The notes under the pieces: model-generated
What the model was told of the DNA's origin: nothing
The model's database searches: none
The model's input: the letters and a program-made list of their open reading frames with translations, nothing else
Part shown: in pieces, positions 42,636-57,100 of the stretch
How the letters are laid out: every line of letters starts with the position of its first letter
Position numbering within the stretch: position 1 is the first letter of the stretch
NCBI RefSeq assembly: GCF_000002425.4
Contig: NC_037263.1
Coordinates: forward strand, 8,941,673 to 9,005,672
Source of the DNA: Physcomitrium patens
Lineage: Eukaryota; Streptophyta; Bryopsida; Funariales; Funariaceae
Reading direction: 5' to 3'
DNA: 64,000 nucleotides
Program-made: the position numbers and the translations under genes

Positions 42636-45600
42636 CTATATGCCAGCAGCACCTCGTCTTTCGGCTGGTCTCGACTTTCCTTTACCAGTGCCGAGATGCT
42701 GGGTAACAAAGATAACACCCATTACCAGAATGAGAACACCCACAAGTGTACTAAAAAGGATAGCTCCTGGTCTCCGGGCTTGTACAAAACCGTAGATACC
42801 ATCATGAGTTACAAGGATGAGGTCATTCAGCCCGTCACCAGAAAAATCGGCATAGATTATAGGGGCTGATGCAGATGCTGGAAGAGGAAACTCCGTCACT
42901 GGACTGCCTTTAGGCGAGATAACCACACCTTCAATCTCTCCAATTGCAAGAATAGCTTCTGGTTCCCCATTCTTCCTCAGAGGCAACGCTGTCAAGCTAG
43001 GCACAACCCTGTCTGACTCATAGCCTTGCAACTCGGAGGACGTTGCCCAATAGGCTCCGGTCACAAGCTGCCATCGGTGTTCAGCCTCTTGGTCGCGTTT
43101 GGGGCCCAGTACAGAGAAAGAGGTAACCTGAAAGGATGGTTTCATAGATGTGGGATGCAGTGAAAAACATGGCAGAGAAGGCAAAGTAATTAATGTAGAA
43201 TGACCAAATATTTCTTGCTCGTTGACTTAATTTTAAATAATATACCATAACTTGGGTCTATTGTAAAATTGTAAAATTGCAGATACAATGCGATCCTGTC
43301 AAAGGTCATAATACTTCGAAGAATTTCAACTAATACACCGCAGAACAGCAAATGGTTTAGAGGGGATCCTACCTCTCCACGGCTATTAAGGAAGATAATA
43401 TCACCATGGCTCCCTTTGCGATGACGTTTGCCATCTGGGTGTGGCAGAATGATTGGTGCAAGCACTTCCACAAAATCTCCCATTTCTGGATTCAACCGCC
43501 TATCGATTTCACCTGAAAAATCAAAATGGGAATAGGCTTGGAAGGGAGAGTGTCTACAAACTGTGCCATTGAACAGTTGCTCCCTCACATGTACACCTGA
43601 AGTGGCAATCGCCCAGCATGGCTTAAGAGTCGTGGTCATCCCGGTTGGCACTAAGCGCGTTCCTCGGTGACCTCCGACAGCCTGCAAAGCGAAGCACATT
43701 CGCGCGAGACGTCATCAACAGTTCCTCTTTTGTAGTCATTGAAGATCTTGCAAAATAAAATCAACTAGGTATGTACTAAAATAGATTGGATTGTTAGCAC
43801 CAAATACTGTAGATCAAACAAACTGCGATCGGATATCAAATCACCTGGACGTGATCCAGAACCCCATCGCCGTTGATATCTGCATGAAGACCTCCTTCGG
43901 GTAGATACAGCTACAAAAATGCACCAATAATGCGTGATGTGAGAGGACAAAGTCGACGTGGTTTGAAAATTTCACTGACAGAAGAGACGCTTACGAAAGT
44001 ACCCAGTTGAACTCGTCATATTTACGTTCATAAACTCAGAATAATATATGGCTAATACTTGGGACTCCAATGACACGCAGTCTTTGTCTGCATACAATAA
44101 AGTAAAGCTACTTTGATTATAACTTTCCTCTTTTTACCGTGAAGTATGGGCAAACACCGAGCTTAAACTCGACAATTCTATTTTAAATTTCTCAAGATTT
44201 TGAGGAGGTTAAATATCTTAAAAAGACCCACCAGTATGATTTCCGTTTATCTGCACCATCCTGACAATTCTATCCATTGATTACGTTTGCAAAAATTACC
44301 TTGCAGACAGTGCGGCCTGTAGCTAAATGTACAGCCTCGATTCCTTCCTTGAGATGAGCCACAATCACATTGGGCACCCACCAATGCGATGTGTGATTTG
44401 TTATCATTGGAACATGTTGAAATCGTTCCTGCACAAACCACTACTAGTGAATACGCATGCACCTTGATCAAAACATGGTACAATGCAAAGCAATCAAATA
44501 ACTATCTGTCAGGAACAAAGAAATTGACATCAATCAAAAGCCAAGTGTTGGTGGAAACCTTTCTAACTTTCGGACCGACTGCGAGCTGGACAGCGTTGCC
44601 GACAACCTTTGTAATAGGATTAGAGAGTGATTCTTTGCCTGGAGTGTTTTTATCTGCAGGCTTTTGAGACGGAACATTTTTCTCCTTGCCGTGGATCCTC
44701 TTAACCAATTTACGATAATGCTTCTGAAAATGTGACAACTCGAACCTTGTATCCTCTCTATGTTCCTAATGATAAAAAAAACTCAACAAAATCAGATACA
44801 TATTGCGTTTCATACAATCACCATCGAACAAGTCAAATGTAGCAAAATATGATGGCATCGAGGAGAAAATTACCCAACGATGCGGCATTACGCCCAGAAC
44901 CGACTCACGGAATTCCCTGCATTCAACCTGCCAGAAAAAAATCGTCCGTTTCGTTTAGATCTGTGTTTTAAGGAAATCGCATGCATCGAAATGTAGGAAA
45001 TGAGCTAACTTCGCTGTTTCTACGTAGAAAACTTAGTCATGCGTTGCTTTCCACCAGATAGTGACCTGAGAGTTTAACAAAAAAGACAGAGGAAACAAAC
45101 CTCTCCAAGATGTCGAGTAGCAAGCGAGTTGGCATCCAACCTGTAATTATGTTGTGGTTGCAGTGTACCATTGCCGGGAGCACGTTGAAAATCCTACACA
45201 AGAAATATGATCCCCAAATTAAATATAGCTCTAAGACCTCACACGAATTGGCCACTAAAGTCAATAAAAACAACTTTGTTCTGATCTGTTCTTACAACGT
45301 CAATAAGCATCCAATCAATAATATAAGCTGGTCAAAGCGTCAAAATGAAGTAGAATATATAAAGAAGTAAATGGAGCGCACAGCCCTTTACTATAGTTTT
45401 GTTGTGATAATCTTTAAAAACTTGAACACGTTATTACAGAGATGATATAAAAGCCTCTCCTAAATTATTTGAAACATCGTCCTTGCCTCGCTTCGGTGAG
45501 TCCAACGACGGGCGCCAGTCATTCCAGCATATGCATAGTAAGAGAAATGACGCTCCTTTCCACCACCCATCTTCTCTGTTACATCCTCTCCCTCCTGTAA

Positions 45601-47771
45601 CGAGACATAACCAGTAGGTACATAAACGACCAATACTGGAATTTTATCCGATATTCAAAGTTAAAGATAACAGATCCGAATGCTGCGTCATTTACTGCCA
45701 AGAGGTCCAGTGCACCCTACCTCTATTCCGACAGCTGAAACTTGGTGAACCTCAGTTGCTTTCTCTGCCAGCAATTCTTCTTCAAAAAGATCCAAATGCG
45801 CCTAACGTCCAAGCTTGCAATTTAGTAATATGACGAGGAGTAGTGAAGTAACACTCTCTAACTGCCACAGTTTCTGCATCATGTAGTACGTAAAAGCTGG
45901 ACAAGATGTTGATTGATCATAAATGAACTCAAATTGAAAGATGGTACCTGAGGCTGAACCTCCATACTTCCCCCCACAATGACTAGTCCGGTGTCTCCAT
46001 GCTTCAAGGTATAATTGCTTATTGAAATGGCTACTTCTTTGTGGTGAGAACCATGTGGGAAGTCATCCTGTCAAACAAAACATCAGCTACTATAAGGGCG
46101 TAGGTGCAATTGACATTGCAGACAGTACCTGTTACCGATGTCGAAGAGTTTAATTGGTGCACTGCAAGACGACGCCCGCATCGTAAAAAGTTATGGTAGA
46201 AAAACAAATTGAAAATACAAGAAAACGAGGTATATTAACAAGTGCAAACCTGAACATCATCTTCCCATATTTTCTTCAGATTGTGGTCAAAGCACATGAT
46301 GTTCCAGCCAGCAGTTACGACCACAATCACCTGCTTCTTCCGCTCCAGGGATCTATAGGTTCGTTTTACCTCGCCTGCCGCTAATGCAACGGGTCTCCTT
46401 CCCGCACCCACTCGCACTCGATCTGGCAGAAGAGAAACCTCCGCCAACACTCGAGCTTCCGCAAATCCATCAGAGGCAAACGACACCCGCGGATCGATAA
46501 CCTACTCCAACAGATTTCGATGGTTTAACAACAGACGAAGATTTCTCCTCTAGACCCTTTCTAAAACATATAAAATCGACACACATACACACAAACAAAC
46601 AAACAAAAAAAAAAGAAAAAAAGAATCTAGCATTAATGCGGTACACTACAATATTTGAAACCCACGCAATTCAAAGACAAAATGATCGATACCTATTTAG
46701 TGAGAAATCGTTACCAAATAAAACAACGTAGCATCCATCAGTCGAACACTGAAACGTGACCACGTGTCTTCAGCAATAAATTTACCTGAAGTTTGTCCTC
46801 CAAGGCAACAACAACCTCAACGTGGCCATCTCCATTCAGATCAGCTACAACTGGCGGTGGCAATCGCTCGGCTACATGCTGTATAGGTGAACCATCCTTG
46901 TAATGCACCCATGCTTGTCGAAACGAAAGACTCCCTTCATGCTGCTCAACATCCACCACAGTTTTGTGAATACACATAGATACTCACCACATTTTGCCCC
47001 TGCATCTCAGTATATTCGAGCAATTATGTTGTGTCTTGGTTCATGATTGAAAGCTTCAGTTCCTGATTGCCAGGGACTCCCGAATTTGAAACAAGATCAC
47101 TACTACCTAGCACTAGTAAGTGATGACATCACCGTAAAAAAATTTAGAGGGAAAAACAAGATACGCGGCAAAAATAGTTACACAGCAAAGCTGTGCGGAT
47201 CAACCAAAACTATAGAAATTTTATATTCGTGCAGATGTGAATGCATGACAATAGTTATCAGCAGGGCAGCTGAACCTCAAATATGTACAAAGATTGCACA
47301 AATTTAGCCCTTCTCAGCCACCTGCTTAATGCTCCTAAGCATACAGATAATGCGATTCTGTTTACATCCTCCTCACACCTGAATTTTCATGATACTTAGA
47401 GACCCTAATTCTTAAATTCCATTCCTAGCAACCTTGAAGGAGAGTCACGGTGAGGAGGCGAGAAAGTGAATATGGTAACATGATTCATTTATTTAAAATC
47501 GTATGTTCTCCACAACTCAATGCCCTTAATGCGCTGCAGCGGTATGCGTCGTCAAAGAGAGAGCTTCTGACCCAATCACTCTTCTCCACCAAAAACCCAT
47601 ACTCTGAAAAAAAATAAAAAAATAAAAATAAAAATAAAATCTCTAAATGCAAACATCGCATCAGCACCGTGGTGATAAAGACCTTCAGTGGGTAACGACG
47701 CCACACACCTGGAGCGAGAAGAAAATGGCCAACGCGGACAGCAACAAAATTCCCAAGTCGCGCTTCCTCAT
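42636..47771 (-). CDS. NERD1: NERD1-like FG-GAP repeat membrane protein
   Basis: A complete 13-exon model (3' coordinate first): 47709-47771, 46786-46941, 46250-46501, 45948-46067, 45721-45801, 45487-45594, 45101-45193, 44874-44927, 44559-44765, 44300-44428, 43845-43910, 43373-43681, 42636-43127. It gives 709 residues, near the roughly 700 of the Arabidopsis FG-GAP protein that I recall as NERD1 (At3g51050). MRKRDLGILLLSALAIFFSL is a signal peptide or anchor. FG-GAP/calcium-type loops are at 54-66 (ADLNGDGHVEVVV), 431-441 (ADINGDGVLDH) and 639-652 (ADFSGDGLNDLILV). A membrane helix (about 668-688, ILFSTLVGVLILVMGVIFV) precedes a short basic tail. This fits a type I protein with a lumenal beta-propeller. 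NERD1 is reported in the Golgi, linked to the exocyst and root growth. All introns are phase 0, and intron 6 uses a GC donor. Confidence 0.93.
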
Positions 47772-48300
47772 GATAACAGCAACTGCATTCACTCCTCTAC
47801 TCCCATCAATACTTCATCCGCATCGCCATAGTAATCCGCGATCGTCCGTCCAAGTTGAGAAACAACACACTGAAACACCAGAAACCTCAAAATCCTCAAA
47901 ACCCCGCGAACCCTACTGGCTCAATGCAGAGATTCCAACTCCGGACTGTTCTAAAAAAAAAACAGCAGCTGTTGTAAGCAAGAGATATCAACACAGTGGT
48001 TTGTTTCGATCAGCTCGCAAGCGTCCCGTCCTGTAATTAGCTCGCGATGACTAGGCCTGTCGAGGAGCATCACCCTTGCTCGACGACGTGGGCGCACATT
48101 TGCTGCTTTGCTCTTGCTGCCTCAGCGCGGTGTGGGAATAAGCCATCGCCTTCCGCGCGTTTGCGTGCACAGATCCCAAGGCCGTGGTACTCGATGACCA
48201 TGGCGGTATCTGTCGCCGCGCGATCTCGGGGGGTATTTTGTATGGACGTGGTGCTCTATGACCATGGGGGTATGTATCGCCGCGCTGGAGATGATAACTA
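47772..48300 (-). promoter_or_regulatory. Upstream region of the NERD1-like gene with a 38-base duplication
   Basis: GC-richer than the DNA beyond it and adjacent to the start codon, so it probably holds the promoter and 5' UTR. A block GTGGTACTCGATGACCATGG...CGCCGCGC at 48,184-48,221 recurs with few changes at 48,248-48,285. The plus-strand frame spanning it has no family resemblance. Confidence 0.45.
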
Positions 48301-48415
48301 GAGTTTGGCTTTGGGTCTATAATGGTTGACTAAACTTTTTAAAATGATAGAAGTTTTAGAAGTAGCATCTTGAAAGGGCGTGATTTTTGTGAAAGTGTTA
48401 ATATATTTAATCTTT

Positions 48416-48420
<5 letters not shown>

Positions 48421-48450
<30 letters not shown>

Positions 48451-48563
48451 CAAAATTGAAACCTTACAAAAAAGACAAGGCAGTAAAGAAAATTAAGTCA
48501 ATATAAACAGACGAAAATAGTAGAATATTTGCATTTTATTTGTATAAATAATTTAAAAAATAC

Positions 48564-48630
<67 letters not shown>
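48421..48630. repeat. TA and TG microsatellites
   Basis: (TA)n at about 48,421-48,448 and again at 48,567-48,600, the second running directly into (TG)n at 48,601-48,626. Confidence 0.9.
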
Positions 48631-48634
<4 letters not shown>

Positions 48635-51600
48635 AATGCAAATAAATATTTAAAAAATAAAATAAAACTTATATATTTGGAAAATTAAAAAAAAATAATT
48701 TTGTGTCCATTTCTTTTATATAAAACACAAAAAAAACCAAAGAAGTAGAAAATAAAGCTGAAAAAATTGGCACAAAGATTTTTGATATACAATAGTCAAG
48801 TTTGAATAGAGTTACAAATTGAAAGACTTATGAAAGACTTCTACTTGGTGGAAAAGTATTATTCTTTGAATATTTTTAGCTTTAAAAAATAATACATAAT
48901 AAGAAACTATGATATCAAATAATAATAATAATAATTATAATTATAAAAATAGAAACTCAAATATTGATTATGAAATTTGAGAAAAAAACTTAAAAAATAA
49001 TTAATTAATATTAAAGAAACGTTTTATAAAAATTCTTAAATAATTTAGAATTAATTGTTTTAGAAACGAGTCTAATAAAAATTTTAAAGAAAATAATATT
49101 TATATTATGTAAGAAAATAATAAATTTTACCTCTTATTTTTTCCTTGTAATCTCTTAATTGATTTGTTTCATTATAAAGTTAACAAAGAGAGGCTTTTTA
49201 AATTCAACTAATTATAAGTGAAGAAAGTTGAAGCTTCTTGTATTTTCTTCTAATTATAAATAATCATTTTTAAATGTAAAAAATATCAAATTTGAAAAAA
49301 AAAACTAACCAACATAGATATTAGTTCAAGGAAATAAATTCATAATATTATTCAATAAATAATTTAAATCTTAAATAAAAAGAAATTATTTTCAAAAAGT
49401 CTTATACTTAAAGAAATGATACTAGAATAGTATAGTCTATAAAAATGATTAGAATTCCTTCTTTATTTTAAATATATATTTTTACCTAATATTAAATATA
49501 TATTTAATTATTTCTTAAATAATATGATTTTAGATGTATATTGCAAACCAGTGAAAATTAATAATTATTGTAGTAGGTACAAAATTTGATTTACAAAAAA
49601 TCAAGCATTAGGTCAAAAGTTAAATATTTAAAACATCTTAATATCATAAAACTCTCTATCTTCAATGAAAAAAATTTCTATGATACCAAAAAATCATTTA
49701 CTACTGAGCTTTTTATATAAAAAATATTTCATTGTTTGGATGTAATAATGATACAATACTATACTATAATTATGATAGGTATTAGTAATTTTTTAAATAT
49801 TTTGAATAAAATAAAGACTAAATTTTATTTATTTATTACAACAACTTTATATAATAATCTCAAACAAATATTAATTTAAATTCTTAAAATATAAAAAATT
49901 AAAGTACATATATTATCATTATGTCTTTTTAAAGATATTATAGTATTAAAAACTATAAATTTTTTTATGTTAAAAATATATTTTTTTATTTCTTATAAAC
50001 TAATTATTATAATTAATTTGAAAATAATAGTGATATTGGTGCCATATAATATCTTATTGTAATAAATTGGTCAAATATTGGATCTTCTAATCTTGTTTGC
50101 ATAGATAATCTAAATATATTTTTATTTTTATTTATTTTTATTTTATTAAAATTGAAATGATTTTATAAATTATTTTTTAGTTTTTATTAATAAAACATAA
50201 TTACTAGTATATAAAACATGTGCATCGTCACATCATATAGAAGATATATGTATTTTATTCTTATAAGATTTAACAAACCATAATTTCTCAATAACAAAAT
50301 TTTAATAGGTAATAAGACCTTTTTCTTTTTTTTCTAGTTAATATTATTAATTTAGAAAAATAAGAATAAATTTTGAAAATAAAATCAGAAATCTTAAAAA
50401 ATGGATGGTTTTAACTCAATCAATGACAAAATTTCATGTATAAATATGTAGTTATTTTTATTTTTTTATTTATCTATAAAAAACTTGAATACATAATAAC
50501 ATAATAGAAATAAATATTTTATGAAGTATTTATAAAAATATTTATTATAGATATTATGAAAAATTATTATTATCTTATTTTAAATAGATTTTTTTTAATA
50601 ATTTTTTTAACACATGAATTTTTAGATTAATCCCTTAATATTTAATGTAATTAGTTTTGATCAAAACTTTATTACAATATAGAAGTTGGTAGCACAAATC
50701 TTTAATATTATTAAAATATTAGATGTTTCTATAATATTGAAGATGGCAAGCATATTTTTCATACAACTTCTTTATCGTGTTATAAGTAATATAAGTGAAT
50801 GTAATTATGCGATCTAAGCAATATTATCAAGTAATATTCAAAAATTCTATGAACAAGTAGTTTTTAGCCAAATATAAATATCTAATAAATATTGTTGAGA
50901 CCATACACTTTTTTTGCGGTAATTTTCAAATCAATATTGTGTTACTATTTTCATTATATTATTGCATATATATATATATATATATATACTAAAATAATAT
51001 GCATATATAAATAAATAAAATTTATTTTTTTGATAAAACACCTATTCTTGTCTTACATGATTTAATGCAATTAAAACGAAAAATAAAAAAAAATCTCAAA
51101 ATTTTGCTTAAAATATTACAAGAGTGTCATATTAATCTAGAAATACATAGTTTATTACAATTTTTATTTTTATCTAATAACTTACAAAAATATTGGTTGA
51201 AGTTATAAAATTAATACAAAGTCCTAAAAAGACTTGAATTAAGAATATAATAAAATTGATATTTTGATAAAGTAATTGATATCAATATTTTTTTTCTTAT
51301 TACTAAAAAAAGTATATATACCACATCATATACCAATAAATTTAGTTAGTATTGAAAAAACTTTTTTTAAAAAAAGATACTATTTATCTAATATATTTTT
51401 ATCTATTTATATTTATCTTATTTATATAATATAAATGTTTATGACAATTAATTGTAGTTTTAAAAAATAGCTTATTTAGTGTATTGAATTTCAAAAATTA
51501 AAAATATATTATTATCAGTAGATTAAGATATATTTGGATTTTTTCATTAGTAGATAATTTATTTTAATATATTTAGAAAAGATAATAAGATTAAAGATAT

Positions 51601-53230
51601 AATGTTTTTCTAAAAAAATATATTTAAAAAAAATTTACTAGTATATTTTATTAGTATTTTATCCACTACTTTAATAATAAATTAAATTTTACTAGTCTCT
51701 TTTATTAATATTTTATGTTGTACTTTACTAATATCTAAAAGATAGAAAGAAACTTATTGTTTAAGATAGTGATGGAACATTAGAAGAATAAAAAATTTGT
51801 TTATATATATATATATAATATGTTGCAACTTAAAAGTTTTGATTTGATATCCAAAAAGTTAATATGATATAATTGTAGGAAAAAAAATGGTCATCGTTCT
51901 AATCATGTGTTGTCTAATAGCAACACAAAAGAGCCTTCAATTTAAGGATTTCTATATAAGCAACTTAGATATTATTTATGTATACACATACACACATATA
52001 TATATATCATGCAGACTACTAGAATGGCAAGTATTTGAGGCATATACTTGATTACATGTACATTGTTGGAATCTCATTTTGAAGTACCTTCATCCTTGTA
52101 TTGTTACATATTCATTCCAATTTTGATAATTCTATTTACATGCTAAGCTATTCATGACTACTTCTTATTAGATCTTAGTCAATCAAGCACTAATATATTA
52201 GCTAATTATCTAAGGCATACATGTTTAGTACTATGTAGTTTCTTTGGTGGAGATGCCGAGTAGAGTTTCATGGAACAAAACATATGTAGATAGAATGTCC
52301 ATGATAGTGCAAGCATGATGGCAAAACATGAAGAAGGACAATTTGCTAAGCCAGCAATTGTGAGAAATATTGAACCATACATGGGATTAAGAACAGCTTC
52401 TAGCTTAAAAAATTAAATGGCTTAAGATTGCAAGATAAGAAATTCGTAACATGTTGCCTCACAACCTTGATAGCAATTTGATACTATTAGCCTACAAGCA
52501 TCTTCAAACGTAAGGGACATCCTCGTCTAACTTAAGATATTAATGCATGTTAGATCCTATACTAAAATTTATATTAGTCAAAGCTTTTTAAAAAAGAAAC
52601 ACCAATATTAGGCATCTTTAATAGTATCTTTAATCCAAGTCATTTGAGATGTTTTTTTTGGCCCTAATATGATTAATCTCTTTTCCATCCAAGGCTTTGA
52701 ATGACACTACTATCATTGATGTTTTTATATATTATCAATTAGAGTCATAAAATCAATCTTTTAATAGAAGTGTAATATTACACTTATTTAACAAATTCCA
52801 TTATTATCAACTTTAACAAATTTATGACTTGCAACCTTCACACAATAGACATCTATCTATATTCTTATAACTTTAAAGGTATGTTAATTTGGTCAACTTC
52901 TATGTATGATAAAGCAACTTGCACATTATTCTAAGGACTCTTGATTCGTTATAGTCTATTTATTGAGATATAGGTTATGATAATCTACATGCATTTTTTT
53001 TGTACAATATTTTACTTGCTTTTAGGAAGAAAAAAATAATTTTTATGTCATGGCCTTGTAAAGAATAAAAAGAGAATTCTCAAAGCATTGTTTAGCCTTG
53101 TTCTCCACACTTTATCATTAATTTGATCTTGAAACTACCACATCATACTAAAAAAAAAATTCTATTACAAGAGACCAATCTGACTTGAGATAAGATTTTT
53201 GATCTTTTTTTATATGTTTATTGTTCTTGC
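48631..53230. other. Very AT-rich intergenic DNA
   Basis: No gene, RNA or LTR recognised. TA runs near 50,966-50,988 and 51,803-51,816. From about 52.0 kb composition becomes less extreme, as in decayed transposon sequence. Confidence 0.5.
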
Positions 53231-53239
53231 TAAGCTTGA

Positions 53240-53870
53240 AAAACTGTCATTTTTTAAACCAATAGCAAGTGCAACTTAGTCACTTAAGCCATCTCAGTTT
53301 GTTACTATGGAAGATTTTGTGACTATTGTTACTACATTCTTGATAAAAATCTCTCCAATCATAATACCTTATATCACCACTATAAACAAAAATTTGTTCT
53401 TTGATATCATGAGTTGCATAGACTTCCTTCATGAATAGCTTTTGGCCTTTATGCCATAATATATAATAGACTTCTTGTTAAAAGACCAAATTTTTAATAT
53501 CGTCTAATTTGTGATTGATAGCATGAATTCCATCAAATATCTATTTATATCTTTATCTTTTATCTTAACTTCTACATAATCTTTATTTATATCAACCTTG
53601 TTAGAAATATATAAATTGCCACCATCTTGAGCTAACCTGAAGAAACTATTTTCATTGTTATTCTGCAAGTACTCCCTATTAAAGAACTTTCTTTACTTTT
53701 TGCATGATTTTGTAATTGAAGCTGACACATACAACATTTCCAAGTCTTATAGAATCTCTCAATTTTGCAAATATATTGTGAGAGATGTCAAAGATGTGCT
53801 TGAATCTTACATTGATAGTACTACTTTGTTCAACTGGATATAAGTACAAAACCTTATTTAGTAGCTATTT
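53240..53870 (-). pseudogene. Decayed protein-like frames, family not recognised
   Basis: On the minus strand, frames of ordinary amino-acid composition follow one another with stops and shifts: near 53,860-53,700 a run including RFKHIFDISHNIFAKLRDSI, near 53,650-53,510 NLYISNKVDINKDYVEVKI, and near 53,450-53,260 KGQKLFMKEVYATHDIKE. The sequence is compatible with an old transposon or gene remnant. I assign no function. Confidence 0.3.
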
Positions 53871-54180
53871 GTTTCCATTCATCAATTCAACTTTGCATGG
53901 AATTATATAAATTTTAATAAATTTTAATATAAAAACAATCTCAAACTTCACCTTTCTAAATTCATTAAACATGCGAAGCTTGTAATAAATAATAATAGAA
54001 AGTTTATGTACTAAATAATCCAATTACATTTTATTTGATCATTTTCACAAAAAAAAGCCAATATTTACTTTTTTGCATCTAATGATGCTATGATTCAATA
54101 CCTCAAACTATGCATTCAATATTTTGATACACCTTTTATCAAACAACCAAAATCTAAGGTATTGTCAAAAACATACATAT

Positions 54181-57100
54181 TTATCTTAATAATTATCTAA
54201 ATAATAAGAATAGATAGAAGTAAATCAAAGTAAATAAATATGATAATATCTTGTCAAAAGCTTCTTAGAAGCTCCATAGATGCTGATTTGCCTTTAAACA
54301 TGTCTATAGGTGGTTAGTAGGTTCAAAACTTGGCCAATAAGAAGGCCACATATCAACATGTTGGCCACTTATAGTATAAGTTGGACATATGGTGCACACC
54401 TAAGAAACTTGCTTTGCAAATTAGATATGTGTCCTACAAGTTGGACATGTATTAGACGTCCTATACCATGTTGCTACATAGTTCTTAGTTAAGTAGTTTA
54501 TATAGAAGCAAAAGTAAGTCTTTCTTCACTCATGTTAACTCCTTTCTTGCTTTTAGTCTAGCTTCAAGAATCTTATGTTTTCTAGTCTTTAGCAATAGCC
54601 ATTCCAATTCTTCCTTGAATATATATGCTTTCTTCTATTTTGTCACTTTCTTTTTGACACAGATTCCACGAGTTTATATATCTTCTTCCAGTTTATGTCT
54701 TTCAAAGATTGATAAGAGTACACATATAATATTATAGCTTTGTCTTTTCTTGATTAAGAATAGATTATCCTTTTCTCTTGATAAGACATAAGCATATTAG
54801 AAGTTACTGATTATCCTCTTCTAAATTGATATTGTTTTTAGATTTTTTTTTTCTTAATTCTTGAATATTGGATTCTATGAGAATAGACATCTTTCTTTTT
54901 GTTGTACTAGTATGACAGAGCTTACTGAAATGAAGAGTGCAATGACTCAAATGCAAGAGGAAATGAGAGAGTTAATGCTTGCAATGCATCAATTCACTCT
55001 ACTACCACAAGGAGCAACAAGTTTATCAGGCAATGATCATATAGAGATGATTAGAGTTGCTTCAACATCTACACCAAGCCATATTAGTGTTCTTACAATG
55101 GAATATCGTTCAAGTTTCAAAGAACCAAAAATTAGATTGCTTGAAAAGTTTGATGGTATAAGATCTAAGTTTCAAGGATTCATCAATCAAGTACAACTAG
55201 TGATTGAATTACAACCTCAAAGTTATCCAACTCAAGGATCATAAGTCAAGTTTTTTGAAATACTACTTTTAAGTTCTACTTTATCATGGTTTTTATAATT
55301 TCTTGAATGACATGATCCAATATTGGATAATTTGGAAGCATTCTTAGCTGAGTTTTCATCTATGTATGGAGAACATGATGCAATCTATATTACAACCAAT
55401 AAGATTCGTATCTTGTGACAAGGCAATCAATCAGTGATATTATATGCTTTATAATTTTGATAATTAGCAACAAATATCAAGTAGAATGATGTAACACTAA
55501 TCAACCAATTTATCTATGGATTACAATATGAAATAAAGAAATTGATGCTCAATTTATTTGATCCTTAGACATTAAGTTAAGCAATTGACTTTTCTGTGAA
55601 ATGTAATAATTAGCTTTTTGAGTTTCAATTTGAGAATAAAAACTTCAACGTTTTTACAATTCAATGAAAACATCAACGACTTCTCAATTTAAACATTTGG
55701 AAGTAGAAGACATGCAAATTGATGGAGTATGTTTTAAATCTCTTATTGAATAAAAAAAGACTCGTTGTCGTCTAGAAGGACTATGTTTATATTATAGAGA
55801 AGCTAAGCATACTGCTCAATATTATCTAAAGAAATGATGCAACTATAAAATGAAGAGTAATGCTATGAAAGATGAAAACATATCGTAAAATAAATTTATC
55901 CAACTACAATAGAGACAATGCGGCTAGAATCTTGTTCAATTCCTAATAAAGGTCCTATTTTCTCCTCAAAATCCTCTCTTTATTTTACAATAGATGTGCA
56001 TTTAGGATCTAATAATCACAAAGCCTCTACCTTAATAGATTCAAGAGCCTCAACTTCTTTTTTAGATGAAGAATTTTTTAAAAGTCATAATATACAATTA
56101 GTACAAAAAACTAAACTCGTATGCTTAGAAGTCATAGACAGTCATCTGTTATCTTTTGGAAATGTTACCTCTGAAATACCTCCTAAAGATGTAGTAATAA
56201 ATAGTCATAATAGTTACATAATTTTTGATATAATTAGATCTTTGTCTAATTTACTCATTTTAGGTTTATCATGGCTAAAAAACTATAATCCTGTGATAGA
56301 TTGGATTTCTTGTAAACTTGACTTTTCTTCAAACATCATTAATATTTTTTCTAATCCTGTAGAAAGCCATGAGTCTATTATAGCCAAACCTATATTAGTA
56401 GGTACAAAAGCTTTTTTGTATGCTGCAAAAGAAGGATCGTCTTTTTTTTATTTATGCCATATCTATTTTAAATGATGGAAATATTTGAACTGAAATTCCA
56501 AGTCAATATCAAGATTTTTAAGATATTTTTGAGAAGAAGAATACAAATATTCTTCCAAAGCATTATCTATATGATTGCTCAATCGATCTAAAAGAAAGAA
56601 CTCAGTTTCCATTTGGTCTAATCTATAATTTATCACAAAATAAGTTGGCTGAACTAAAGAAGTACATTGATGAGAACTTGGTCAAGAATTTCATACGCTG
56701 TTCAAAATCTCTTGCAAGAGCTCCTATCTTATTTATAAAGAAAAAAGATAGATCACTGCTAATAGTGTAAATTATCAAGGACTCAACAAGATTACCATCA
56801 AGAATAGATATCCTCTGTCTTTGATATGTGGACTTCTTGATTAATTAAATCAAGCTAAGCTCTATGCAAAAATAGATCTATTAGGAGCGTACAATTTGAT
56901 CCGCATTAAAGAAGGAGATGAATAGAAGACTGTATTTTGAACAAGGTAGGGACACTTTGAATATAATGTCATGCCTTTTGAACTCATGAATGCACCAACT
57001 ACTTTTCAACATCTTATAAATGATGCTTTTTGTGAGTTTCTAGATGATTTTGTTATCTATTATTTAGACGACATTTTAATCTATTCTAAGAACATAGAAG

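Noticed and set aside
48047..48301. 84-residue plus-strand frame upstream of NERD1
   Set aside because: It spans a tandem duplication in the promoter-like region, has no family match, and its composition follows local GC content.
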